64,000 bases of DNA, taken from positions 307,926,512 to 307,990,511 of the forward strand of contig CM060846.1 in assembly GCA_030762175.1 (NCBI GenBank), read 5' to 3'. The number at the start of each line of letters is the position of its first letter. The first letter of the stretch is position 1. Position numbers and translations under genes: made by a program. The notes under the pieces were generated by a model. It had not been told where the DNA came from, did no database searches, and saw only the letters and a program-made list of their open reading frames with translations. Below are positions 49,290 through 59,099 of the stretch, piece by piece. This stretch comes from Metallyticus violacea (lineage: Eukaryota; Arthropoda; Insecta; Mantodea; Metallyticidae).

Positions 49290-49863
49290 TTTATTTGGTG
49301 CCATGCTCTTTCTCTGCGAACTATTTTTTTTTTAATTGGTGCCTTTCTGTACGCTTCTACAGTTAGATGATCAACAGTTCCCCTCCATTGCGGATACAAG
49401 TTACACCTTGTGGTATGTGAAATTTATTATGAAAATATGTATTAATTCTTCTATGTTCTGTGATATTATGGTCAGTGCACCAGAGAAGTAGTTAATCCAG
49501 TACTTGGGATAATGTTTTTTCTTGTTCTGTTCCTTTGGTTATGGCTTGCAATTCGGTTTTTCATTTAGCTCCCCTTTTCCAAATTTTTCATTATACCGCT
49601 TCTAAGTATCTTGTCTCACCTAATTGTGCCTGTGCAACCTGTTTAGCAAGTTAATCAACCAGTTCATTCCTTTATATTCCCTACATGGATCTTCACCTCG
49701 CCTATTGCTTGTCTGACTTTTTCTATTAATTGGTTGTGTTTTTTAGCATTTTCAAAGAATTGAGTGCGATTTTTCCTTCAGTGTAGACAGCAGCTTTCTT
49801 TGTAGTGTTTTATTTTAACTGTGAGTCTTCTATTTTATCAAGTTCCTTCAGCATTGCCACATG
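49290..49863 (-). pseudogene. LINE RNase H domain relic (R1/I-type)
   Basis: Minus-strand frames match the RNase H domain found at the C-terminus of I-, R1- or Jockey-related non-LTR retrotransposons. AAVYTEGKIALNSLK near 49745-49795 corresponds to the YTDSK acidic motif, with D changed to E. LIEKVRQAIGEVKIHVG follows near 49680-49730, then GNELVD and LAKQVAQAQ at about 49620-49665, the GNE-x-AD-x-LAK motif. A stop and small shifts interrupt it. The reverse transcriptase part is not seen. A weak tail continues to about 49290. Confidence 0.8.
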
Positions 49864-49917
49864 TACGGCCTGATTGATGGGTCATTTGCTTACGGCCTGA
49901 TTGATGGGTCATTTGCT
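49864..49917 (+). repeat. Perfect 27-bp tandem duplication
   Basis: Two identical units at 49864-49890 and 49891-49917, each starting tacggcctgattgatggg. It lies at the border of the LINE relic. Confidence 0.9.
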
Positions 49918-49991
49918 GTTCGCAACTGGTTGAGGAAGATTGCCGCTGTTCAACGCACTCCTTAGTCAGATTTACTTCCATCTGTCTACTA

Positions 49992-51215
49992 GGGCTGGAT
50001 AAAAATTAGTGGCAGCACGCAGCGGTCGCGTTCATGTTAGCCATAGGATTGTGTGAATCAGATACTGGAATGTTCAGCAGCGAGTGGTATGTCGTTCAGT
50101 TATTCAGTGACGGAATTTGAAGTAGAAGTGGATAGTGCAAGCGCTCTAGCAACGTGTTTTCAAAAATGGAACAATATTCGTGGATGAGAATTAATATTGC
50201 ACGAGGTCGTGGTGCTCAAGATTGTTATCAGGTACCTAGTGGTGATGCAGCGTTGCCATATAGCACAGTGGTAAGATAGGGGAAAGTGTTTCGTGCAGGC
50301 AGGGTTGCTATTCATGTCAGTCAGCTTGTTCAGCTGCCGCAAACTGACAACCACATAATACAGCTTCTTGATTCCCTGCTGGACGATGATCGCCGATGGA
50401 CTATGCGTCAATTAGCCGCAAAGCCACAAAAGCGCACTCCATATTCTGCAGAACATCCTGGGGTTCAGGAAATTGCAGCGCGTTGCATACCCCATGTCAT
50501 CACGGGGACGCAGCAATGGCACCGTTATGCAATTGCACAGGACTTGTTAACCGTTACCAGAGAGAGGGTGATTACTTCCTTGGGAGTGTCCCCACTATTG
50601 GCGAATCCTGAATTCGTTCCTACGCACCTCGCTTGATACGGCAATCAAATGAATAGAAACACCCCGGCTCTCCTTGTCCAAAGTTAGTGCGTTCTGAACA
50701 TGGCGTGAATGTGATGATCATTGTGGCGTATGGAATTTATGGTGTTGCAGTGCGCCATGCTGTACCTGAACTGCTGCGTACTATTACAATTTCTTGGAGC
50801 ATCACCTTCGTCAGCAGTAAAGAAAAGTGGCGACACTTGCTGGTAGTGAAACCAATCATCCATCATGACAATGCAAGGTGATAGAGTGCTGAACTGTCAC
50901 GGACCTCCTATGTCTATGGAAATCACCATATACTCACCCGATATGAGCCCGTGTGACTAGGATTTCTTCGCAAAAATTATAGAGTCACTTTGAGGGAGGC
51001 GTTTCGCTACACTTAACCCCATTATCAATGCCATAGGGCAGTCATTTCAGGACATTTACAGAGATGGACGCGCTGATGGAGTACGCCGCCTTTCACATGT
51101 GTAGCAGAAGGTGGTAGACTGCAGTAGATTACATTTAAAGAATGTATGTAGCTTTCCTCTGATGATAAAGCTCTCTAGACATTACAGCACTGTTCCCATT
51201 ACTTTTTATCTAATC
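49992..51215 (+). pseudogene. Mariner-type element with TIRs, decayed transposase
   Basis: TA flanks both ends (49990-49991 and 51216-51217). The inverted repeats share gataaaaa-ta-tgg and match at about 16 of 20 positions. The element is 1224 bp. The coding strand starts near 50166 (MEQYSWMRINIARGRG) and keeps pieces of the DNA-binding region (LDDDRRWTMRQLA at about 50380-50420). A catalytic HHDNAR piece lies at about 50855-50875, SPDMSPCD ends at 50957, and a tail with DGRADGVRRL lies at about 51065-51095. That C-terminal signature belongs to a mariner lineage distinct from the one at 35 kb. Several stops and frameshifts are present, and the spacing between the last two catalytic residues is not in frame, so it is dead. 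Confidence 0.85.
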
Positions 51216-51219
51216 TATG

Positions 51220-52540
51220 TACATTTTTATCACACATATATATATATATTTTTTTTTGTAGGATCTATATCTTTAATGTAAGGAAACTCATCTGAATTCT
51301 TCGGAAATATCATCTAGCTTGATAATTATTGGCGTTAGTTCAGTCAATACAGAAAGTACCCCTGTGCGTGTGGTGCGGAAAGCTTTAGCAATATTTATGT
51401 TAATTAGCCTTTGTACCCTAATAAGCTCTGTTCCATTGCTCTCTTTATGCATTGCTTCTATCCAAATAGACTCTATATAGAGCAGCAATGGAAGATTTGT
51501 TCCTTTATGTATCGTACACAAATCTTGATGATTCAGTCCTCAATGGATTAGAGCAGATTTAGACAAGGCGTAAATCAGTATTTACACTAGACCTAAGATT
51601 AAACTGAAATGAATGCTCAGATTGATTCAGAGGAGAATTATGGCTTTCCCCCCCCCTTCCCATTTCCTCTTTAGCGCTGTTTATATTTCCACTTCGTTCA
51701 TCTTGTCACTCAGAGATACTGTTTAACTAATTTTTAACCTCCTAAATGTATAGTATACATTTCAACTAATTATAAGCAAAACAACCTTTTGCGCTTAAAG
51801 AATGATTACATTATGAAAACAACTCTAGAGATGGCTTGAAGTTAAGCAAAAACTACTTTTGCAGATCGGTACTTGACGATTTTTTTTTTTTTTTGTAGTT
51901 ATAATTTGATATAAAGTTTTCGATATTTTAAAGCAACTTCTCTAGCAATGTTCACAACAGCTTTCATACCTTCGTGTTTCTTTCTGTGGAATGGTATAAA
52001 GTCAGTTTCTCCCTTCGTTCGAAGCTATTCCTCGTACATCAGCATAATAACTCACAGGAATTAAACTTTTCAGATGACTTGTCACAATCTATGGAACAAA
52101 AATAAATTAAGTTGTTCTGGACTTCAACAATTAATGTATTTTATCTGTAAAGGATGTTATGTCTAAACTTCGCTAAAGGTCCTCCTGTTTTATTACTCAG
52201 GCTGGTTACATTGCATCCCTTTGTCTTTAGTCATAAATTTCAACTTTCATAATTAAACACCTGACTATCAGAAGCCCAGTTTTCTTTAGTAAGTTTTGTT
52301 TCAGGCCATGCTGCCTTTAAGGAACGCTTTGAATCTGTTCTTTTTAATGATGGAATTGTAGTTATCCAAAATATCGTATTTTTCTTGTACCATTTTCACC
52401 GATTACTTTCTATTACGTTTCAGCACAATTTTGTACCAGATTTGTTTCATACGAGTAATTTTGGGATATTTTAAGCAAATTTAAAGGAAAAAAAGTGTTC
52501 GACTTTTGTACCTCATCTCTCCGACTCTGTACCAACAATT
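51220..52540. other. AT-rich sequence, no gene seen
   Basis: Nothing recognisable. A C run lies at about 51648-51656 and a T run at about 51879-51894. Confidence 0.5.
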
Positions 52541-52546
52541 GTTGGC

Positions 52547-52697
52547 GGTTTTGTACTGCAACTAAAACTAGTATTCTGAGCAAATAACGTTGTTATATCA
52601 GGTATTTTGCTGACTAGATAACGGTTTTTGTACTGCAACTAAAACTAGCATTCTGAGCAAATAACGTTGTTATATCTGCCGATTAGATAACGGTTTT
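52547..52697 (+). repeat. Tandem repeat, about 70-76 bp unit, two copies plus a partial
   Basis: Units at 52547-52622 and 52623-52691 share tgtactgcaactaaaactag and gcaaataacgttgttat. The second lacks about 7 bp. A third unit starts ggttttac at 52692. It abuts the Tc1-like relic downstream. Confidence 0.85.
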
Positions 52698-52779
52698 ACT
52701 ACCAGGCACACTACCAGCCTTATTGTTGAGTTTATAACTCGGGTGCGGTACGCTGCTTGACGTTTCATCATGGAATAGG

Positions 52780-53690
52780 GTGATGCAAAAACCGCGCTCC
52801 AATGAAGGTTGGAAGATCACCAAGCGAGATTCTTCGGATTCTCAAAATGCTGAAAATTATTAGGTCATTTGTGCACCACACCATCAACGCTTCATTGAGA
52901 CCGGTATGTACTGTTGAGGAATATTCTTTTTAAGATGTGCCAGCCCTGTTAGGCGAAATCCATTTGGAAGTAGACAGTGATGAGATGAAAATATCAGACC
53001 CATGTAGACAGGACCTTGGGCTAAGGGATATTCATTTATATTTCTGGGCATTTGTAACTGCAGAACTGAAGCAACAAAATGTGTTGAGATGTAAACGACA
53101 GCCACCGGCAAGTTTTTACTAATGAGAAAGAATTCAATACTCAATGAAACATGCTACAACTGTCAAAATAACGTGTATACCTGGAATACACGAAAATCTT
53201 GTGAAAGGGTTCCGAAGTTTCAGAGAAACCACCAACGTGTCTCAGTAATGGTTGGTTTGGGAAGTGAGGTATAGTGGTTTCACCAAACTCCAATTCTGGC
53301 TAAATGGATGGAAGAAAACTACCACATTGTATGAAACCATTCTGCTTAAATCTGTGATGGAGAGCCTGAACATGTTTTTGTTAAAAAAACAGGCATTGCA
53401 GCTTCCAGAAAGATTCAGGTTCAGCTTACACCCAGATTTGTTTTGAGAGGAAAGCTCCAAATTTTATTACCTCTCAAGATTGATCTTTAAGCGATCCCAA
53501 CCTAACCCTCTGTGGTCAGTATTGTTTGCAAGAAAAGACACCTTAATATTGAGATTCTTAAGTGGTCCTTAGTGTTAGCAATGATGGATTGCATACCTCT
53601 GTAGATTAATGGGAAGATATTTAGCTCATGTGTGAGTGCAAAAGGGGGTCGTTTCAAAAACTGATTGGTACTGAACGTTTGGAATATATA
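52780..53690 (+). pseudogene. Tc1-like DDE transposase relic
   Basis: Broken plus-strand frames run in the order of an insect IS630/Tc1-type transposase. A helix-turn-helix start at about 52805-52910 contains GRSPSEILRILKMLK. A central block at about 53210-53350 contains QRVSVMVG, then KKTTTLYETILLKSVMESLN. The segment matching DLNPLDY-x-LWS is kept as NPLWSVLFARK near 53500-53530. A tail matching RL-x-x-C-x-x-AKGG-x-F lies near 53610-53660. Almost every catalytic residue is lost and many stops are present. I found no terminal repeats, so the ends are approximate. A tandem repeat lies directly upstream. Confidence 0.7.
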
Positions 53691-53699
53691 AAGAACAAC

Positions 53700-54035
53700 G
53701 TACCAAAACAATTAAACAACAAAATGTGTTACTTAACACAATATTTATGGAAAGAATTGGGTATAGTTGTACTCTGGAAACTTCGGAATGCTTTTTTTTT
53801 GACTAGCCCAGATTTAAAAGTTTGAGGAAAGCTCAATTAATTATACACTTAATTTCCATGGAGGTAAAATACCTTTAACTTAAACTTGAAGTTATACACA
53901 GCACACAGTTTTACTTTTCAATGTCTGAAAATTACACGGACACTTTTAAATTAGCGTATTGTACAGTATTTTCAAACTTAACGTGATAAAACGCAGAAAG
54001 TTTTTCTGGATTTTCCTGAATTTGTTTGCTCATTG
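53700..54035. other. AT-rich sequence, possible 3' UTR of the exon at 54.0-54.3 kb
   Basis: It lies just downstream of the minus-strand stop at 54036. I see no clear AATAAA on the minus strand here. No other feature is seen. Confidence 0.3.
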
Positions 54036-54346
54036 TTATCCCTTAAAAGCAATGTAAGGTTGATCTTCACTCGGTAGCACAACAAACTTTTGGGACAGAG
54101 ATACAAGACTTCTTATGTGCCGAGGCAGACTTGGGTTTGGCGCTGTAATGTCTACACGTGTTGCCTCTCCCTTTTTCGTCCTAATAAGGCGAGGCCAACG
54201 CAATAGCCTACATCCATCTATTACAAAGTTGTCACCCGAAGCAAGAATTTGATGCAGGTCGTTGACTTTTAACGTGAGCTTCCATACAATTCTGCGAGGA
54301 CAAGCTTTTCCCGCAACGAAAGTGGCACGAAGAAGACTCCTAATTG
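54036..54346 (-). CDS. Probable terminal exon of an unrecognised protein
   Basis: On the minus strand an acceptor-like cttccttag is followed by 311 bases that are open in one frame for 102 codons and close with TAA at 54036-54038. There is no start codon, so it can only be the end of a spliced gene (phase: the first codon is completed by two exon bases). The peptide looks like real protein: balanced composition, a basic start (IRSLLRATFVAGKACPRR), then LTLKVNDLHQILASGDNF, a hydrophobic VIDGCRLLRW, a basic PRLIRTKKGE, and a proline-containing tail ending EDQPYIAFKG. It is clearly GC-richer than its flanks. I recognise no family and it resembles no transposase I know. No upstream partner exon was found in the window. 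Confidence 0.5.
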
Positions 54347-54349
54347 CTA

Positions 54350-55115
54350 AGGAAGTGCAAGCTTTACATTAACATTTACATTACATTAACTTTGTGATTT
54401 AGCTGCAGTGCATGCTGATGTGGATAATGGAAAATGTTATTATTACTATTCGGCCGAAAGCAATGCATACCTAATGTGTAACGTTTTCTTTACCTCACAT
54501 TTGCATTCAACAACATAACACTTTTCGGAAGGTCTTTGTTAAAACATTTGTTGATAAATAGAAGCAAGAATTAAGTTAACATGCCTCAGAACACTGAAAG
54601 TTGTTACACTGCAGAAAATGTGTTAATGTTATGTGAAGTAGGATAGCTGGTTTAAACATAACTATTCCTTTATATGTTCTTTCAGTTTCAAAATTATTTA
54701 TTTTACGATACTCTTTTATTTTATAAATGAATATACTTTACAATTTTTCAGTTTTGTTAAATGCTGTTTGAACTAATTTTATGCTAAATCAATAGGTTCC
54801 AAGTACCTAGTCCGTTTTTAACTTGGAATTGATCTGTAATATATGATTTAATGTGTTTTTATGTTAAAATGCTCTATATAAATCCTTTCTCAACGCGTTT
54901 CATTTATTATGCGTTTACACATTGTGTGGAAAAAAGAAGCATAAGTGTTTTGCAAATGAAAAAGAGATTCGGCTGCAACCAATGGAACGTAAATGCATAC
55001 TCAGAGTGCGGCTAGGACTTGCATCCCTTCCTACTTCTATCGTCCTCTCTGTCACACTTATGCAAGAGACATCTTGTCTGATATAGAATTTACAGTATCA
55101 AAATAAAACCTTTTT
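54350..55115. other. AT-rich sequence, no gene seen
   Basis: This would be the intron upstream of the minus-strand exon if that call is right. Nothing else is recognised. Confidence 0.4.
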
Positions 55116-55125
55116 TTATTGATAT

Positions 55126-55253
55126 TTAATCCAGTGGAAGTGCTAGAGGCTTGTTGTCTGTGTCGGTGTTGGCGTCCCTATTACCACCATCATTATCGTC
55201 ATTGATTTTATTAATTAGCAGTTCGCCACTGTCGGTGCCAGAATCTTGTAAAT

Positions 55254-55306
<53 letters not shown>

Positions 55307-56570
55307 GATTCTAACATTTCGTCACGTCCTATTTCTTTCCTAAAGTCTTCCTCTTGCAATTTTTCAGCTTGTCGAGCGTAGAATTCTCATTCTTTCTGTG
55401 TTACGTTGTTTATTTTTTCGTTTACGAGTCTTTCCACGTTTTTCATATTAAATATGACATTTTTATTCCCAATCCCCCGCTTTGAGACCACGCATGCTCA
55501 ATTAGATTCTAATGACAATGACAGGAGACAATGGAATTACTTCATGCCCCCTTTCATTAGCCAACTGATTAAGTTCGCACATTTTAGACTCTTTTTTTGA
55601 ACGGTAAAGTATATTGCACAATTTTATTTGCCGAAAACCGAGCCTCTTTTTTGCAATTATTCAATGATATACCTTTTCTAATTTTATTTGTAATGTTGTT
55701 TATAGTGACCGAATGATAAAGGACATTCATTATTACTATACGTCCCTCTTCTAAATAATTCAGGAAATAATTAAAAAAATATTCTTTAAATGGTACAGCT
55801 GTCATTTCCTCACGATAGGCAGAAGTTTACTTAGAATGAAATGCCCATTAGCTATCCGGTACAAAACGCATTTTCGCCTATCCTACTTGACAAATGATGC
55901 TGCTCCCCAAAGGTACGTTTAGTCCACAATTATTAAAGAGGTCTTGCCAAATGGATTTTGAATGTAGTTTTGACCAACCCAAGTTTCACCTAAATAAAGG
56001 GCTGGTCATGTGCCGCTAGAAATTGGATTTTTATACATTGTGGTGTAGGAATTTTAATTATGCTGCCACAATATTACTCCTCTCCATTAAGAGCTTACGT
56101 CTATCATTTGTCTTTCTGAAATTTGAAGCCTAAACTACGCAATATTCCATAAGTACATGCATTAGGGCCTTTGTCCTTACAGTCCTTCGTACAGCGTCCT
56201 TGTCAAAGCCATTTGAATGTTTAACTCTTTTAGGAGACCCTTTATGTTTTCGAGGTGACAAACACCGGAGTACTACCAGAGTCAGATCTTTTGACCTCAG
56301 CACAGATGCGTGGCACAGTATTCTTATTTACTCCCCAGGCATCTGCTGTTAGGCTTTGACACTTTTTAAAATAAAGATTTTTCTTTCTTCTTATTCTGAA
56401 TATTTTTTTAAAAGTATCATACATTTAAAATCATCTTTGGCGCTTAACTATGATAAATACATTTTTAGAGTCAGGAGCACTTGCACTCGGTTTGGCATAC
56501 GACATGACTAACACAATCACGCACGATTCACTTTCGCTTTACTTGTCAGAATGTCTGGTGACTACCAGCA
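55126..56570 (-). pseudogene. DDE transposase relic with microsatellite in its coding tail
   Basis: The minus strand carries a whole but decayed transposase of an insect DDE (IS630/Tc1-related) family. The N-terminal DNA-binding part is at about 56240-56425 (SLTADAWGVNKNTVPRICAE). A linker follows near 56100-56230 (GFDKDAVRRTVR). The first acidic motif region sits near 55960-55990, where the usual LDETWV reads LGETWV. The second is near 55720-55760, where the usual VMDNASYHS reads IMNVLYHSV and its D is lost. The third region near 55470-55500 is degraded (NLIEHAW). The C-terminus (QEEDFRKEIGRDEMLESII) is at about 55310-55359. An (ATT) microsatellite at 55254-55307 sits inside that tail and reads as isoleucine repeats. 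It is interrupted by many stops. Confidence 0.8.
55254..55307. repeat. (ATT)n microsatellite
   Basis: About 18 units, embedded in the coding tail of the transposase relic, where the minus strand reads an isoleucine run. Confidence 0.95.
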
Positions 56571-56574
56571 AATG

Positions 56575-57050
56575 AACTTGCTAAACAGTAAGTTGTTTGT
56601 TAGAGTGATATGTTTTGGCCCCACGAACGTATTTTCGTCAGATATCGCTGACATTGCTAATGTTGTGATTACATTTATACAAACTCAGCTCATTTGTGAA
56701 CGTTTTAGTACTGGAAAGTCTCATAATATCACTGGGATAGTTAGCTACTGTACATGTGAAATAAGAACAGCGGTAAAATTGGATGCGCTGAAGCTAAAAA
56801 GATGTTGTTTGGAGCTACTTGCCCACAATTATTTTTTCTTTACTTGTCTTGTTAGGTTATTTATGTGATAAGAAATATTTTAACCCAGCGCTAGGGGAAC
56901 TTATGGTATTGATCCTTTTCTCCGGATTGATACACCTAACAACGGAGGTACAATATTGCAACACTGTAAGCAGTACGCGGGACCTATTTACTCTAGACGC
57001 AAATAAATTACACATGCACATTGAGCTGCTCCCTGAATGAATTGCCAATC
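56575..57050. other. No gene seen
   Basis: Nothing recognisable. A near-palindromic acgaacgtattttcgt at about 56625-56640 could belong to the end of the neighbouring transposon. Confidence 0.4.
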
Positions 57051-57054
57051 CTAT

Positions 57055-57270
57055 GTCGGGGCCGCCTCGATAGTATCATAAACACAGATGACGCAGACAC
57101 GCTCAGATAAATCAAATGAAGATGGATGATGAAACAGAATATGAGTCCTACTGCCATTTGCTCTTTCTTAAAGTGGACTAAGGGAGTTAACGGCAACGAT
57201 ACTGGGCAGCAAGATCTGAATCTACTACGAGTCCCAAGCGTTACCAACTCAGCCAATTCTCTTCGTTTCA
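57055..57270 (-). mobile_element. tRNA-headed retroposon (SINE-C like)
   Basis: Read on the minus strand, A-box tggctgagttgg (57244-57255) is followed by tgggactcg and a decayed B-box gattcagatct (57212-57222). The head resembles that at 28.4 kb. A body to about 57055 ends in a GC-rich piece. There is no clear tail. Confidence 0.45.
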
Positions 57271-57274
57271 AGGA

Positions 57275-58925
57275 ATTTGGTGTGTCTGAAATGCCTTTAT
57301 TTTATTACCTTAACACACAAAATGAAATATGGGAGGTAAGTAGTAGTTACTATTCTAGGATAGATTTGCACTTAATACACGAACTGCATTTTATGTTATC
57401 TTCATTTTACATGACGTATAGCTTGAAATGCTTTGATTCATCATGCTGTACATTCAAAGCGAAGATTCTATGAGTGACGAACACTCAACATGTATCCAAT
57501 GATCAACGGCTGGCATTAAACAATTTCTTAAATAAATAATTTATATGTATTTTCGTATCTCTCTTTTTCGATTCTCGGATAATACCTCATATGCAGCACT
57601 CACTGATTCTTCTACTATACTTGAAATTATGTTTAATGAACAGCAAATTTGTAAACACTTTTAGGTGTTTTATTCAATAATCGCATAGCAACAGATTATT
57701 AAAACTTGACGTATTCGCTGAAATCGGTTAAGGTGCCTCCCCTCCACTTTATCTGCAGGAAAGCTGTGTAAGTGATGTGGGTTGCCGCTAAACAATACTC
57801 CATGCACAGTTATTCTGTTGCGCACTGCTTGGAGCTTCTCGATGTTCAAAAGCAGAGGCTCTAGTGATATGTGAATATGTTGTCTTCAGCTGTTTGTTGC
57901 TACACTGTCTATTTTACCTATTTCTTCTCTAGAGAGGTAAGTTACCTTCTCAACGTCAATAGCAACCAACAAGTAGCATACTTACTACAGTGGGAGAGGA
58001 AAATAATTATTATACAAAAGTGGAATTATACTCACAAAATAAAACGCGTAATCATATGTTATTTAGATAACCCTTAATATTTATGGCTAAATTAGTAATT
58101 ATAAATTAAATTTATTTCAGTCATTTTGAAGCATTTTCTTAAAGAAATAATTCGCGTATTTCTCACAAGGAGTTGTATGGAAGAAACGTTACCTAAATAT
58201 CTACGCAATGTTACCGATATCGCACCGGTGATAATTAATTGTATTTAATCTTTTTGGGGGTAAAATATATATTACATTTTCTTTATACATAACACTAAAT
58301 CGCTGTTTAAAAATGTAATTTTTAGCCCTGAAAGAAGCTATAACACGCACTTGTGTATGCTCAATAATAGAATCATCTGTTATTATATTCCAGGCTGACA
58401 TGGTTGCAAAGTTATCAATATGATTACTTATGCAAATATATCTTCAAATTAATTAACGATTAGTGTGTAATATCACTAATTGCACTACGGTTTGATTCTG
58501 AAACTACTGTGAGGAGTGTATAAATTAATATGTAAATTGTGTCCACTTAAATGTATTAGTCATCACATCACTGGTATGTTTAATTCTATAGCACTGAGAG
58601 TTACAAAATGAAAGTTCTGGGTTGAGTTCCCTGTGTTAAAACAATAAATTATAAATGAGTTGTCTAAAACAGTGTTTATTACTAAAAATGACAAGTCTCA
58701 CTAGCGCTTAGACTTTTGTACTTCCAGATAATTAAACTTAATCTTATGTCTAGTTCCTTCGGCAACAAAGGCATGGTATAAACGAGTGCCGCGTAACAAA
58801 AACTTAATAACGAATGGTCAATTTCTTTTCTTGAAAAGAATGAAAGAAACAGCTGACGCTATTGAAAACTACGTTTAATGTGGTCACTGGCCTTTCTCCT
58901 CACGTTCCATAACTTCCTTTCCCTC
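57275..58925. other. AT-rich sequence, no gene seen
   Basis: Nothing recognisable on either strand. Confidence 0.5.
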
Positions 58926-58930
58926 TCCAG

Positions 58931-59095
58931 AGCCGCATTTGGCGTCAACACTTCCTGTCTAATAGGCGAATGCCTCTTGAATGCTCTAAGCGTTTTCCCC
59001 CGGACCGATTTCCGCTTTACACATCTGTGTGTGCCTATTCTGAGGTCTCAAACCGCAGTTACTGCCATCACGATAGAGTAGGACAATGTCAGTGA
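58931..59095 (+). CDS. Weak exon-like segment, unknown protein
   Basis: A strong pyrimidine tract and AG (cttcctttccctctccag, ending at 58930) precede a GC-richer 165-base stretch that is open in frame from its first base for 54 codons to TGA at 59093-59095. The peptide starts SRIWRQHFLSNRRMPLE and contains RFPPDRFPLYTSV. A second frame is also open across most of it, which lowers the weight of the evidence. No family is recognised and no donor or polyadenylation signal was identified. Confidence 0.2.
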   Translation, partial: SRIWRQHFLSNRRMPLECSKRFPPDRFPLYTSVCAYSEVSNRSYCHHDRVGQCQ

Positions 59096-59099
59096 ACTC

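Noticed and set aside
55126..55381. Poly-isoleucine or poly-leucine proteins on both strands
   Set aside because: They are translations of the (ATT)n microsatellite. Only the minus-strand flanks match a transposase tail.
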